A DNA stretch of 64,000 nt from Moniliophthora roreri (lineage: Eukaryota; Basidiomycota; Agaricomycetes; Agaricales; Marasmiaceae): contig LATX02000248.1 of NCBI GenBank assembly GCA_001466705.2, forward strand, positions 124,001-188,000. Direction: 5' to 3'. Below the pieces are notes generated by a model. The model did no database searches. It worked only from the letters and a program-made list of their open reading frames with translations, and was not told where the DNA came from. The position numbers and the translations under genes are program-made. Of the stretch, positions 1 through 11,944 are shown in pieces (within the stretch, counting starts at the first letter, position 1; each line of letters starts with the position of its first letter).

Positions 1-299
1 CTGCAATAGAATTTGTGAGCAAAAAGAATGGAGAATTGAGTTACAAATAAGTACCTGGTGTGTGTACTTAAACCTAAAATCTGAATCAAGCAATTTCAGC
101 ATTTGGTTTTCCAGGTCAGATGGTTGGACAGTTTGCTTTTTGTGTGTCCTGGTCATAATTGCATGCTCTCTAAGAGCTAGTACATTGATAAACTGCAACT
201 GGATTAGTAGAGGTCAATGTTGAGAGCAGAGACACAAATGTTTGTCAACTGCTTCACATGGTGTTGTAGTAAAGAGATGTTTGTTCTTTGGTACTACTA

Positions 300-2280
300 T
301 GAAAAGCAATTGTTAGCCCATCTGCATATGGTTAAATCTGCAAGACTCACTATAGTTGAAAAATTGCCATGAAAGCACTTCAAGGTTGAAAGAGACCATC
401 CATCAGCACCCAGATATGACTGTCCAGTTCTTGCCTGAAACTCATAGTAGGCTTTGACGACTTCAAGTGGAATGGGTTCTCCATCTGGTTGCAGAGAGTT
501 TTTGAATGGTGTTTTATTGTTTGGATTCTAAATTATCCCAAGAAAACAAATGAAATTGTCATGAATCTAAAGGCAATTATCAGTCAGAATGGCATTTTGA
601 TTGAGTGCTTCAAGCTCTATACAAATGTACTCCAACTCTGTCAACTCCATGACTACCTTGTGATGTGTTATGTCTCACAATGCAATGTTTGCCTATATAG
701 TATCAATCTCTCTGAACTTTGCCAGCTGTGTTTCAAATGCCTTTCCATTGTCTCTCTGGTTTGGTTTTGGGTGCTTGCTGACCTGCCTGTTCTCTGAAGT
801 GCTGATTTCAGAGACAGGCCTCTTCAATGGAGCATCTCTGGTAACCTTGAAGGTTACATGTAGAATAGATAAATTCCACAGCTCTGTATCAAAAAAAACA
901 GTATGGTTGTTATAAAGTAGGGTTCTGTTGTGTGAGGCCATGACTGACACTCTGACTTGACTTGCTGAACCTGAGATGATGCCTTGTGATGCCAGCATAA
1001 ACAGAACATTGTGAAGAACAGTAGTCTTGTCAATCTCTGTTAGAGAAAGTAAATCAGTTTTATTTGTGGTGAGCTTGAAAGACTTGTCCAAATTGCAATT
1101 TCCTTCAAGGCTTGGCCCAATCACAGTTATCAAGAATTGTTCCTTGAGGGCTGGCAGCACAATACAGTAGTTCCAACAAATTGATTGTGAGTCTTAAGAT
1201 AAGGGAAAGAGGTGCTCAGTGCATTGAGAGTCCAAGAAAGTAAAAGAGTAGTAGGTGATGGTTGGCAGCCAAGATGAAACACACATGTCAATGCATCAGG
1301 CAGAATGTTAAGCTGATGCAGAACAGCTTGCAACATGTACAAACCTGCTTATTGGACATAAGATTACAAGATTCTAGTAGTATACACACATGAGCTATAT
1401 AATTAAATGGTTCTAAAGATGAGGACAGACAATAATAATCTAATAACAAACAGACAGCAATGTGACATGATGAATTGATGGTATGGTAAAACATTGGAGG
1501 AAGACAGGGCAACAGAAGAAAAGCAAATCATAAAGTGAACATATTCTAGACATTGTTGTCAAACTTTCAGCCAGCAAACTCTTGTAGCTCCCAAAGAACA
1601 GATTTTGCCCACTTGACGGCAGTGGTGCAAACATCTTCTGTATCATCCACAGTCATAGCTTCAATGAGGTTTAGTGATGGGCAATGAAAGCAGCATGAAT
1701 CTTCTGAAACACACCCTTGAATGTTCTGTTGATAGCTTTGATTTTTGGCTCCCTTTGTAACACCTGTCAAGTGAAAATCAGATTTGTTGGTAACAGTGTT
1801 TGTGAGACAATAAACTTGCCCTGTATATGTCCACAAGCTCTGCTTCTGTCAGAGATGAGTTTTTCACACAAGTGACAGCATCACCATTGCTGTGCCCCCT
1901 CTGGCAGTCCATTAGAATTCACATATAATGTCCAAGAAAGACTCCTTTAAAATAACTTCCATGCCACTGACTGTTCTAGATAGGGCATCAAGACACATCT
2001 GAAAGACATCACCTTGATGAACATCTCAGGAGCCAATGAGTTCAATATAGGCATGCAGACTCTCAGCGGAGAAAATGGATGGATAGAGGGCATTGATAAT
2101 ATTAGATATGTGCTTGTTCTTGAGCTTTTTCATTTGTTCAAGACACAGTGCCTGATCTGATGTTCTTGAGGTCTTTGATTCTGACCTCAATCCTGATTTC
2201 AATGTGGAGGTCAATCTAGCTTTGCTCAGAACCCCATTGTATGTGTCTTGCTGAGAATCCTTAGTTCCTGTCAATTCCTA
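300..2280 (-). pseudogene. Degraded gene relic of unknown family
   Basis: Several minus-strand segments read as protein although no long frame survives: about 2,274-2,026 (ending in A-E-S-L-H-A-Y-I-E-L-I-G), 1,836-1,560, 1,160-693, and about 520-300 (with P-D-G-E-P-I-P-L-E-V-V-K-A-Y-Y). They follow one another in the order expected of exons of one gene, separated by stops and intron-like AT-rich DNA. The encoded segments are hydrophilic to mixed, with no catalytic motif I know. The surroundings are CpG-depleted, so the stops probably arose by C-to-T mutation. I do not recognise the family, and two adjacent relics are possible. Confidence 0.35.
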
Positions 2281-2672
2281 CATGTAATAGTTAGCCTTAC
2301 TCCCAAATTATTAGCTAGCAAAAAATGAAATACCAAAAGGTATCTCTTCAAAATAGCCCTATTATTCTGTTCATTCTATTCTGGATCAACATCGTCCTTG
2401 GATTCTATGTAGTCACAATATGTCTTGTTTGACTAGAAAGCTGAATCCAATGCAGTGATAGCTTCATCATACATTCTTCACCTATAGTTGGCAAGATTTT
2501 TTGTGATTTCCTGATCAACTTCTATAGATCTTGATGTGATTGGTGAAGGCAAGGTGAAGTATGGACAAGACACAGACACATTGAGTAACATGTCACCCCT
2601 ATAAGTCTTATGGCCCTTTAGTGTATAAATTTTGTTTCTTCTCTCTCTTTCTTCCTTCACTTTTACTTTTCC

Positions 2673-3740
2673 ATGGACTTCATATATGCTTCTCTAACAT
2701 ACAAAAAGACACTTATGGCTATGCTGACCCTCTTACCAAAGAAGGGATCAGGTTTTGGCATCATCTTGAGAAACAGGCCTAGTGTAGGCAAAATACCTAA
2801 GAATAGTGAGATTCAATGTCCATTCAAGACTTTGACTCTGACAACTATATGTTACAGGAAAGGCAAAGAAGCCATCCAAGCCATGAAAGTATAGTAAACA
2901 TAGCCTGACCCCAGATAAAGACATCAAGGAACCAATTGAAGATGAACAGGGTTGGTCAAGCGATGGGAAGAAGGCAAAGTTGAAAAGTATGTTGACATTT
3001 TATGCTATCAGCCTGCATTTCACTGATTTAATATAACTTATAGGTCATTTTAAATGAAAAGTGGCCACAACAATTTTTTCATCTGATGATGAAAATAGTG
3101 CTAGTGAATTTAAAGATGTGTTTGAAGGACAGCTGGCCTTGTTATATTGCAATGCTAAACCTTACTCTCTAGTCTTTTTCAGGTGTTTCTAATGGTAATA
3201 AACAGCAAGATGGTGATAAAGATAAAGAGAGTCCAAACAATTATAGAGCCAAGACCACTATGGTTACTGATGAGACCATACAGAACAGTAATGAGACTAT
3301 AGAGGACATGGACAAGACCTTAGTGTCTGAAGAGGGGCATGAGGAAGGTATGCAGGTCATGCAACACTATAAGTCAGAAGCTAACAAAAGGATATTGAAT
3401 CCAGAAAAGGAAGCTCCAATAAAGTTTCAAGACCAAGATGTAAATCAGAATAATGGGAACTGTGTAGCCAAAAAGCCAAGGCTTAGCTTGTATAGTATGC
3501 ATATGTCCTCTCATTTCTATTCATGATCTCAAATACCCCTCAACTTTCAAGGTGAGACCAATGAAGCTGGTCCCAGCACCATTGCCTTGCACAGAGGCAA
3601 TGCAAAGGCACAAAGTAAGTCAGCCCATCTATTATCTTTTTATGCATCTGATCACTTTCTTTGCTAGGCTTTTTTGCCAATAAGGCAAAACAGGCAAGTG
3701 CAGGACACTTGGTCAGAAAATAGGGCAGCAGTTTCAGTGA
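2673..3740 (+). pseudogene. Degraded gene relic, acidic and low-complexity
   Basis: Plus-strand coding-like pieces at 2,673-2,894, about 2,900-2,990, 3,065-3,130, 3,183-3,526 and 3,550-3,740 are separated by short intron-like gaps with GT/AG edges. The piece at 3,260-3,526 is rich in Glu, Asp, Asn and Lys and ends near a basic K-K-P-R-L. This fits a disordered, perhaps nuclear protein, but no domain is visible. Function is unknown, and no start or stop can be fixed. Confidence 0.3.
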
Positions 3741-4399
3741 GTCCTGGACTTGAATATGTCAGTGCTTCTGACTCTCCTCTCAATGTCAACACATACAGGT
3801 CAATGTGGTATCAGGAGGAAGGGCAAGAGCAAACCTCTGCATTCCAGAGGAGCTTGATATTCTATGCTCTTATCATTGCTTGTTGCTACTTGACCTTGTT
3901 TCTTCACTTTCTTGATCCTGATCATGTACTATTATTGCTATAGCCCAATCCATATTCTCACTTTCTCTTATTGGCAGTTCAACATGATTTCCATGTAGCC
4001 TCTTGTTGTTTAGATGAAGCATATTGTAATAACAAGAAGTACAACTAATGCTACAAGAGACAGTAGGTGCAAGAAGGAATAGAGGGTAGAACACAGAGCA
4101 GCTGCCAGTGGAGACTGCATGTGTGCTGTGAGATACAGAAAGAAGAAAAAGAGACAAGAGGCTACAGTTGTGTTGTTTCTACAGAATAAAATAGATTACT
4201 TTGATTGGTTTCCAGGCTCTGCCCATATAGTAGCAAACTGGAACACTGACCTCATCTCAGAACCTAGTAAGGCATTTTCGCAACAATAGGCCAGAATCAT
4301 AATTTTCTCTAGAACCAAAGTTATTTACAAGGTATTAGGTAAAATTCTAATAATACAGATACTACTGGAGTAATAGATAGTGGGAGAGGAAGGAAAGAA

Positions 4400-6496
4400 C
4401 TACTTACAAAGCAAATATGTAGATCTATCCACACCTGCACTTTGCCAATGGAAGACCTTTCTCAGCACTATATAGACTGAGTTTGCACTTTTTTGTGTTT
4501 CTTGGCATGGGTGAGAGAGTGTCAATTCCTGACTCATCTGAAGATGACATGCTCTTCTTTTCACCTTCATCCTCCTTGTACTCCCCATCTGCATTACTAT
4601 CCAGATTGTGTTCAGTTGAAGGCTAATTCTCTTCTTCCACTCTATACATAGCAGCATCTTCATCATCAGCATCCTTCTCCTTTTCCTCATCATCATCCTT
4701 CTTGTCATTATCCTTCTTCTTGTCATCATTCTTCTTCTCATTATCATTCTTCTTCTTGTCATCATCCTTCTTTTCATTGTTGTTAGCATCCATTGCAACA
4801 ACTTCCTCATCTACTTGACCATTCAATATTCCATCATCTGAGCATGAATCAGAATCAGATTCCTCTCTCTCTGCAGGACTTCTGTGCCAGCTTTCAAGCC
4901 TCTCATGACCATGTAGTAGTAGTCATTGGGATCAGGCCTATCTATCACAGGATTATGCCAATGGTCCTTACCATTAATTTGGTTAATATCTATTGTCTGC
5001 TGAACATCAGGTGGACATTGGCCCAACCTGCATGATTTGACAGACTAGTGGACTCTATATTCCAAGAACCACTGGTATGACTCTGCATGATGGCTTGCAT
5101 ACCAGTAGTGTCTGGCAGTCTTTGAAGAATCTTTTCTTTTGCTGGCAGCATCTAACCAATCAATGAATTTGGGCCACCAAGAAGTGTCATGACAATTATG
5201 CTTCTTCTGTTCAGCCCATGCTCCAAACATCACCTGCATGAACTGCATGACTTTAGCTGTTGTCCAACCTTTTCTTGCTCCCTCAAATTCAGTGACTTGA
5301 CACAAAAGACAGCAGCACTGCTGCACCAAAAAAGACTCCTGGATGTAATGAATTGATTGAACAATGTTCTGCTTGGATGTCTCAACTATAATCACAAGGT
5401 TGCTCTTGATCCAGTTGATGATTTTAGATCTGGCCAGCTGTGCTTCAGCATAGGATTGTATCTCCTCCTCAAGGTGGACTGCCTTAGGATTGTACCTCTT
5501 GGGCCATATGATCAATTCTAAATCAATAAGATTCAATAAGGTCAAAAAATCCATCATGCCAGTGAATGTCAGCAGGTTGGGAACATGAGCCACAATGTCA
5601 TTGTTCTTGCAATTGAGCAAGGTAGAACTCATTCTCTGCCACAATACATCCATACCAGAACAACATAATTCATGCAAGCATGGTCTGATGCACCAGATGC
5701 TCCTAGTTAGTTATCTTGTCTTGTCAGGTAAACAGGTGCAGAATGGCCCAACAAGTCTCCTGAATTGTACTTGAACAATAAAAATGATGACTGTAGCAAA
5801 CTGAAGGTGCAAGAGTCACCATGTAATGTGGTATACATGGGCATATGACACTACAAGGCTTCAGCATCATCAAGAGGATGCAGGAGTGGACTTACAGTAA
5901 ATCTTCTTCTTGTAGCAGTATAGACACTGCCTTCCAGCTCACATTATTGGTCATGTCTAGTTCAAACTTTCTGAACATGTTCAGCATGGCAGAGCAGGAA
6001 AATTCCTTGTTTGCTGGGACTAAGAGAAGGACTAGTTTGGCACTGATCTCCACTCCAATGCATATTGCAAACCCACAAGAGTCAATGTGCCCATGATGCA
6101 GAGTATCTTTAGTAGCTGCAAGCTCCCAGTGCTTGTTGGAAACTAGGTAACCACCACCACAATTCTTGTCTATTATTGTATAGAGGAAAGCAACATTATT
6201 GGTTAACAGCCCTTCTAACTTGATACAATTACTAATGCTAGGAATGTTGAGGATATTGAGGATCCTTCTATTCTTAGAGTTGTGGGCCTCCTTGAGAAGA
6301 TCTATGAAGGTACAAGGAGTATGAACAGCATTTCCAGATCCATTAGAAAGGCATTGGGCCTCATCTGCAGCACATTTAGCACACATAAAGAATCTAAAAA
6401 TTTGAAGAGTTTGTACTGTAAGCAATACATTTCAGGGTGAGAGCTCCAAAAGCCAACAATGCCTCCTTGTTGAACTTGCTCTTTTTGTTGTGACAA
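4400..6496 (-). pseudogene. JmjC-like oxygenase gene relic
   Basis: The minus-strand frame at 6,425-5,892 contains W-E-L-A-A-T followed by H-G-H-I-D-S-C-G-F-A, which resembles the W...H-x-D...G core of the JmjC-like proteins common in mushrooms; H and D would be the Fe(II) ligands. A GTAAGT donor follows at about 5,895. The next long frame (5,677-5,045) has the W- and aromatic-rich helical character of the downstream region of such proteins. The 3' end (4,826-4,626) is a run of Asp, Lys, Asn and Glu. I cannot find the expected distal His ligand, and there are stops between the pieces, so this is probably a dead copy. JmjC assignment rests on one motif and is inference. Confidence 0.4.
4626..4826 (-). 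repeat. Low-complexity Asp/Lys/Asn/Glu-coding tract
   Basis: The plus strand shows imperfect repeats of tcatcatccttcttctt type. The minus-strand frame reads as nearly pure D, K, N and E for about 45 residues. It is probably the disordered tail of the JmjC-like relic. Confidence 0.6.
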
Positions 6497-7371
6497 GGGA
6501 CACTATGCAATACTATATGTTTCTGAATATGTTCTGTTGTTTATAAGCCTCAAGAGCCTCAAGGTTACTGTAGGAGTTGTAATGCACCATAGGAATGGTA
6601 ATTTGCTTGTTGAGTGAGCTGTATCCCTTTCCTCTCAGCATGACAGGTGGCAGCTGGGCCTTGCTCTGACTCCTATTGGCCAATTTCAGCAAACCATATA
6701 ACTCATCTTGATGGGTATTATGCTACATTAATACAACCTGTAAGTACTGGGACATTCACTCACAAGAACAACTCACATAGAACCAGAGCCTGTAAAAGAA
6801 TGGCTCCTCAGACAGATTAAAGAGAGTATAGGCTCTTTCTATTGTTCTCTGCAGGAATAGTCAGCAATGCACTCAAAAACTATGATACTACCATTACATA
6901 TTGCTTTGCAGATTTTTTTCTGTGTTTAGATAATAGTGATGGTAATGGGCCCTCTACTATAAGTGGTATTTCTTTCTTTCTCAGATGTTCCAATAGTTGT
7001 ACAGGAACTGCTGGTTGAGTAGGATTTGACCTCTCTGACACCTCATTGATATCTGTTAATGGTGACTCTAGGGCCTTACTAGAGGTATCACTATCATTCT
7101 GTTAATAGTGATCCAAGGCATCTGCATTCTTGCTTGACTCATTGACATTCATTGCCTCCATTGTCTCACATGGATCAGAAGCATCTGGCTTGCTATCAGC
7201 TATAGTGTCAGTGTTTGGTGTTCAGTGCTTATCAACAGAAGACTTAAGATTGTTGATGTCATTTATGGATTCAGGCAAAGCCTGGTGAAAATCAGAAGAA
7301 GATACTGTATCACTAGATTCTGGAACTTCAACAGCACTAGAATCTGACTGACCAGCTGTATGATTGACTGA

Positions 7372-8417
7372 TAATTTGTCTAAGATAAGACTAGTGGAAA
7401 ACTACCCAAATGATAACCTCCAAAAGTCTAACTCAGGTTGTTGTGCAAGTGTGGATTGACATAATCAGAGTTACTGCACTTAGAATGCCAACAAAACTCT
7501 TAGCTAGGTTGATTTTCTCTTATTGAAGCAATATACTTCAAAGAGTTTATATTCAAACACACAAACACACACACAAGAACATAGTGCACAAAGCACAAAA
7601 CACAAGAGCTACAGTTCCACCAAAAGACTTGGTAGCCAATATAGTCTGACTCTATGGAGTTCAAGACTTCTTTAAGACAACTACAGTACACAGTGTACTG
7701 GAAAAGGTTCTAGACCAGTTTCTACAAAGAGCTTAATTGCAGGCCCAATTCCTTTATTAAGACTCTAAGTGTGTCACAACCTGATTGTTACAACATGGAC
7801 ATGTGACTAACACACACATGGATTACTAATTTTCTTCTCTCATGTTCTCTGAACTTCCATTTTGATTACATATTGTTCTTCTATATTCCTTGAAGTTCTA
7901 TATCTATCAGTCAGGATGTTCTCTCTAGTTCTTTCCCTTTCTTTTCTATTACTAAGACTAGTTACATGACCTGTATATAAGACAACCAGAACTAGGTCTA
8001 AGCTCCTCAGCTTGACCTGGTTTGCAATAAACCTTGTACTAGCAATGAACCTGGGACCTTCTGAACAAACACTTAAACTTGAACCTTGCAACTATCTTGA
8101 TGACATCATAGTCAAGTTAGTTGTCAACATTGCTATGCAAGTAACATAACACTGATACCCAACACAGGCCACACTCTAAAAGCCACCAGAACTTTTGGTG
8201 TAAAGTTATCTCTTAGAAAAGTGCTATGAGGCACTCAAGATGTTATTTCTTGTCTCTTATGACACAAGTTCATTATCAGATTTTCAGATTTCTATCTCTC
8301 TGGAGTCACTCAGGACCAATCTTCAGAGCCTAAAGTGAGGAAGTAAAACTAGAATGGTACACACAATTATGCACCAAACAAACTCATCATGTATTCATAA
8401 TCAGAGGGGGCAGAGTT
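7372..8417. repeat. Direct repeat, copy A (partner 9,166-10,211)
   Basis: This 1,046-bp block is nearly identical to 9,166-10,211 at a constant offset of 1,794 bp. Copy A stops exactly at the N at 8,418, whereas copy B runs on into other sequence. It contains a solo-type LTR (7,786-8,164). Flanking DNA differs on the left of the two copies. It may be a real segmental duplication or the result of an unmerged contig join. Confidence 0.9.
7786..8164 (+). repeat. Solo-type LTR related to the gypsy LTR, copy A
   Basis: It begins TGTTACAACATGG and ends CCCAACA, with the TG...CA ends of an LTR, 379 bp long. It shares with the 11,391-18,417 element the ends, a TATATAA box (7,974-7,980) and, 33 bp downstream, TCAGCTTGACCT (8,007-8,018). 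No PBS follows on the right and no internal element sequence is attached, so it is a solo LTR or a stranded 3' LTR. No clear target-site duplication is visible. Confidence 0.65.
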
Positions 8418-8418
8418 N
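8418..8418. other. Assembly gap (single N)
   Basis: One N sits exactly where the 7,372-8,417 repeat loses similarity to its partner. It most likely marks a contig join of unknown size. Confidence 0.9.
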
Positions 8419-9165
8419 AGTGAGAACAAAGGTACCTCTTGTACCTGAATATAGCCCTCTTAGCTATGTTCTGCAATGATTCTCAAGAGGACAAATCTTC
8501 TAGACACTGCTAGCCTGAAACCCTCTCTGATTTATGTTGAAACACCAGACTATACTGATGCATGTCAGCTACCCTCTTAGTAGACTGATACAATGTTTCT
8601 CTTATCAGAAAACACACCTCTTGTGTTAAAAACTAAGCTCTTCCTAGCTTTTATTTATATCTCTGGTTTGGATTACAATCTCAGGTCTCAACTAGCCTGT
8701 GCCTCTTGCACAACTAAATAAGCTAGGGCCTGAAGTGGTTGAAAAATACTGATTGCCAGTAGCTCTTCTACCTGAACAACAATGTCATACACTCTGGTAA
8801 TTGGTGGGCAGTATCTCTCCTGCTTTCCACCTATAAAACACATCCCCTTATATACCCTACAACATAAATAATCTAATATATCTGTCACACATACAAATAA
8901 AACTGAGTCAGGTGCTAAATATTATATAAACTGAGCTGTGTTTGGTGATTTCTCTGTCACAGTGTCCAATTGTAGTCAGGCTTTGTAGCCATAATCTCTT
9001 TTATTCTTTTTCTATGATGATTGTCCAGTCTCCTGACACTAATCGTTTGCAATTTTCTCTATCAAACAGCTCTCCTTCCAACTCCATTTGAAAATATTAT
9101 ATTTCTATGCCACTCTGCATGGTTCCTTCCTTCTCTGTCTATTGTCATCTGCTCTGTGGATGCAT

Positions 9166-10211
9166 TAATTTGTCTAAGATAAGACTAGTGGAAAACTACC
9201 CAAAAGGTAACCTCCAAAAGTCTAACTCAGGTTGTTGTGCAAGTGTGGATTGACATAATCAGAGTTACTGCACTTAGAATGCCAACAAAACTCTTAGCTA
9301 GGTTGATTTTCTCTTATTGAAGCAATATACTTCAAAGAGTTTATATTCAAACACACAAACACACACACAAGAACATAGTGCACAAAGCACAAAACACAAG
9401 AGCTACAGTTCCACCAAAAGACTTGGTAGCCAATATAGTCTGACTCTATGGAGTTCAAGACTTCTTTAAGACAACTACAGTACACAGTGTACTGGAAAAG
9501 GTTCTAGACCAGTTTCTACAAAGAGCTTAATTGCAGGCCCAATTCCTTTATTAAGACTCTAAGTGTGTCACAACCTGATTGTTACAACATGGACATGTGA
9601 CTAACACACACATGGATTACTAATTTTCTTCTCTCATGTTCTCTGAACTTCCATTTTGATTACATATTGTTCTTCTATATTCCTTGAAGTTCTATATCTA
9701 TCAGTCAGGATGTTCTCTCTAGTTCTTTCCCTTTCTTTTCTATTACTAAGACTAGTTACATGACCTGTATATAAGACAACCAGAACTAGGTCTAAGCTCC
9801 TCAGCTTGACCTGGTTTGCAATAAACCTTGTACTAGCAATGAACCTGGGACCTTCTGAACAAACACTTAAACTTGAACCTTGCAACTATCTTGATGACAT
9901 CATAGTCAAGTTAGTTGTCAACATTGCTATGCAAGTAACATAACACTGATACCCAACACAGGCCACACTCTAAAAGCCACCAGAACTTTTGGTGTAAAGT
10001 TATCTCTTAGAAAAGTGCTATGAGGCACTCAAGATGTTATTTCTTGTCTCTTATGACACAAGTTCATTATCAGATTTTCAGATTTCTATCTCTCTGGAGT
10101 CACTCAGGACCAATCTTCAGAGCCTAAAGTGAGGAAGTAAAACTAGAATGGTACACACAATTATGCACCAAACAAACTCATCATGTATTCATAATCAGAG
10201 GGGGCAGAGTT
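9166..10211. repeat. Direct repeat, copy B (partner 7,372-8,417)
   Basis: Nearly identical to 7,372-8,417, with a few substitutions near the left edge (for example around 9,188). It continues without a break to the right into the 10,031-10,649 segment, which is itself repeated after the next N. Confidence 0.9.
9580..9958 (+). repeat. Solo-type LTR related to the gypsy LTR, copy B
   Basis: Copy of 7,786-8,164 at the 1,794-bp offset, with the same TG...CA ends, TATATAA box and TCAGCTTGACCT segment. Confidence 0.65.
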
Positions 10212-10649
10212 ACTTAAGTATATACAAATATCTGGCTGTTCTTATATATGGTCCATGGAATATATCTACAAGAAAATATAAATAATGTCTGATAATTCAG
10301 GAAATAATAAAAGAGTGACTGAGATACTAAAAGAGGGAATATTCGGATGTCACAGAGTCTGGCCATTAGGGTATCCGATCATATCTGCACAGGTATCTGC
10401 TTTCCAGGTGTTCTGGACTCTTAGATATTTGATTTTTCTCTTTTCTAGATGGGTCTGGATGGACAGATGAGTCTATCCATTCTGCATTCTCTTTTCCAGC
10501 ATTTGCACAGCTGCTGATGTCCAGGTTTCAAAGCTTTCAAGGCTGGAACATACTGTTTCTGTTCCTGTCTCCTTTGATAATTTGTTCTTGATCTTATCTA
10601 GGACTTTGCATTCCTTGAATATCAATTATGTCTTGTTGTATCTGTAGTC
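10031..10649. repeat. Segment repeated after the second N (first copy)
   Basis: This segment recurs at 10,651-11,269 with about 1-2% differences. Several differences are CG in this copy and CA or TG in the other (for example ttcggatg against ttcagatg, and tatccgat against tatctgat). Confidence 0.9.
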
Positions 10650-10650
10650 N
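10650..10650. other. Assembly gap (single N)
   Basis: One N separates two near-identical 619-bp segments, as expected when two overlapping contigs are placed side by side without merging. Confidence 0.9.
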
Positions 10651-11269
10651 AAGATGTTATTTCTTGTCTCTTATGACACAAGTTCATTATCAGATTTTCA
10701 GATTTCTATCTCTCTGGAGTCACTCAGGACCAATCTTCAGAGCCTAAAGTGAGGAAGTAAAACTAGAATGGTACACACAATTATGCACCAAACAAACTCA
10801 TCATGTATTCATAATCAGAGGGGGCAGAGTTACTTAAGTATATACAAATATCTGGCTGTTCTTATATATGGTCCATGGAATATATCTACAAGAAAATATA
10901 AATAATGTCTGATAATTCAGGAAATAATAAAAGAGTGACTGAGATGCTAAAAGAGGGAATATTCAGATGTCACAGAGTCTAGCCATTAGGGTATCTGATC
11001 ATATTTGCACAGGTATCTGCTTTCCAGGTGTTCTGGACTCTTAGATATTTGATTTTTCTCTTTTCTAGATGGGTCTGGATGGACAGATGAGTCTATCCAT
11101 TCTGCATTCTCTTTTCCAGCATTTGCACAGCTGCTGATGTCCAGGTTTCAAAGCTTTCAAGGCTGGAACATACTGTTTCTGTTCCTGTCTCCTTTGATAA
11201 TTTGTTCTTGATCTTATCTAGGACTTTGCATTCCTTAGATATCAATTATGTCTCGTTATATCTGTAGTT
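10651..11269. repeat. Segment repeated after the second N (second copy)
   Basis: Near-identical to 10,031-10,649. It runs on into the DNA that carries the gypsy insertion. Its differences from the first copy are mostly transitions at CpG. Confidence 0.9.
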
Positions 11270-11390
11270 ATGTAGCTACACTTGTTCTGAGGTGTTTTAA
11301 CTCTTTCTGAGGTTGTGTTGCCCCTTGTTAAGTAATTTCATCTATTTGCACCATATTAGAACTCTTTATTAAAAGATTATTTGCTTTGAT

Positions 11391-11772
11391 TGTTATGTGA
11401 GTGCTTTGCCGATAACACTAAGTTCAAGTTTGAGCTTGATTCACGAACTCCGAAGTCAATAGACTTGAATAGATGACTTTAGAGAATGATGATTCGAGGC
11501 GAAGAACAAGGTTTTGATAAAGTTTAACCAGGTCAAGCTGAAGAAGCTTGTCTACTGGTCTTGGTATATAAATACAAGGCTTCTAACTAATGACTAATAC
11601 TCAGAACTATATTTAGCTACAATGAGTAATCAAAAGTGAGTCTTGGTAAGAAAGAATCTTATAGAAGGAATTTGTAAGTGAAAAAGAATATATGACTAAG
11701 AGGAAACACGAGAGAAAGAATAATAGTACATGAGCGTCCCTATTAGTCCTCGGAGCACCCGTTGTTGTAACA
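11391..11772 (-). repeat. 3' LTR of the gypsy element
   Basis: In element orientation it starts TGTTACAACAACGGG and ends in CATAACA. A TATATA box lies at 11,565-11,570, and TCAGCTTGACCT begins about 29 bp downstream (11,541-11,530), where transcription would be expected to start. The sequence just outside (11,773-11,785, element strand AAACAGGGGCTAA) is a weak polypurine tract. Confidence 0.92.
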
Positions 11773-11944
11773 TTAGCCCCTGTTTACATTTGAAGTTCCA
11801 GCTTCGAACACAACTGCCCTATTAACATATCTTACCAGCACAAATGTCCTCTCTTCTCCATCCTCAGTAGTGATAGTGAACGGCTTCCTATTGTCTGTGA
11901 TGCAGACCACAGTGAGAGTTAAGGGGTCTGCAGACAAGTCTTCC

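Larger units (their letters stand above)
1..11390. other. AT-rich, CpG-depleted repeat and relic block
   Basis: This stretch holds no intact gene. CG dinucleotides are extremely rare, while TG and CA are abundant. Short open frames are interrupted at close intervals but keep coding-like character in places (listed separately). The composition fits long-term C-to-T loss at methylated CpG. The parts not listed separately (6,500-7,370, 8,420-9,165 and 10,212-11,390 outside the repeats) hold only AT-rich sequence in which I recognise nothing. Confidence 0.8.

Noticed and set aside
4400..4810. Arg/Met-rich open frame on the minus strand
   Set aside because: It is the out-of-frame reading of the Asp/Lys/Asn repeat tract.
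7540..7580. Short CA-rich run (acacacaaacacacacacaag) as a possible telomere or CRISPR-like repeat
   Set aside because: It is a simple CA microsatellite; there are no regular spacers and no telomeric TTAGGG units in the window.
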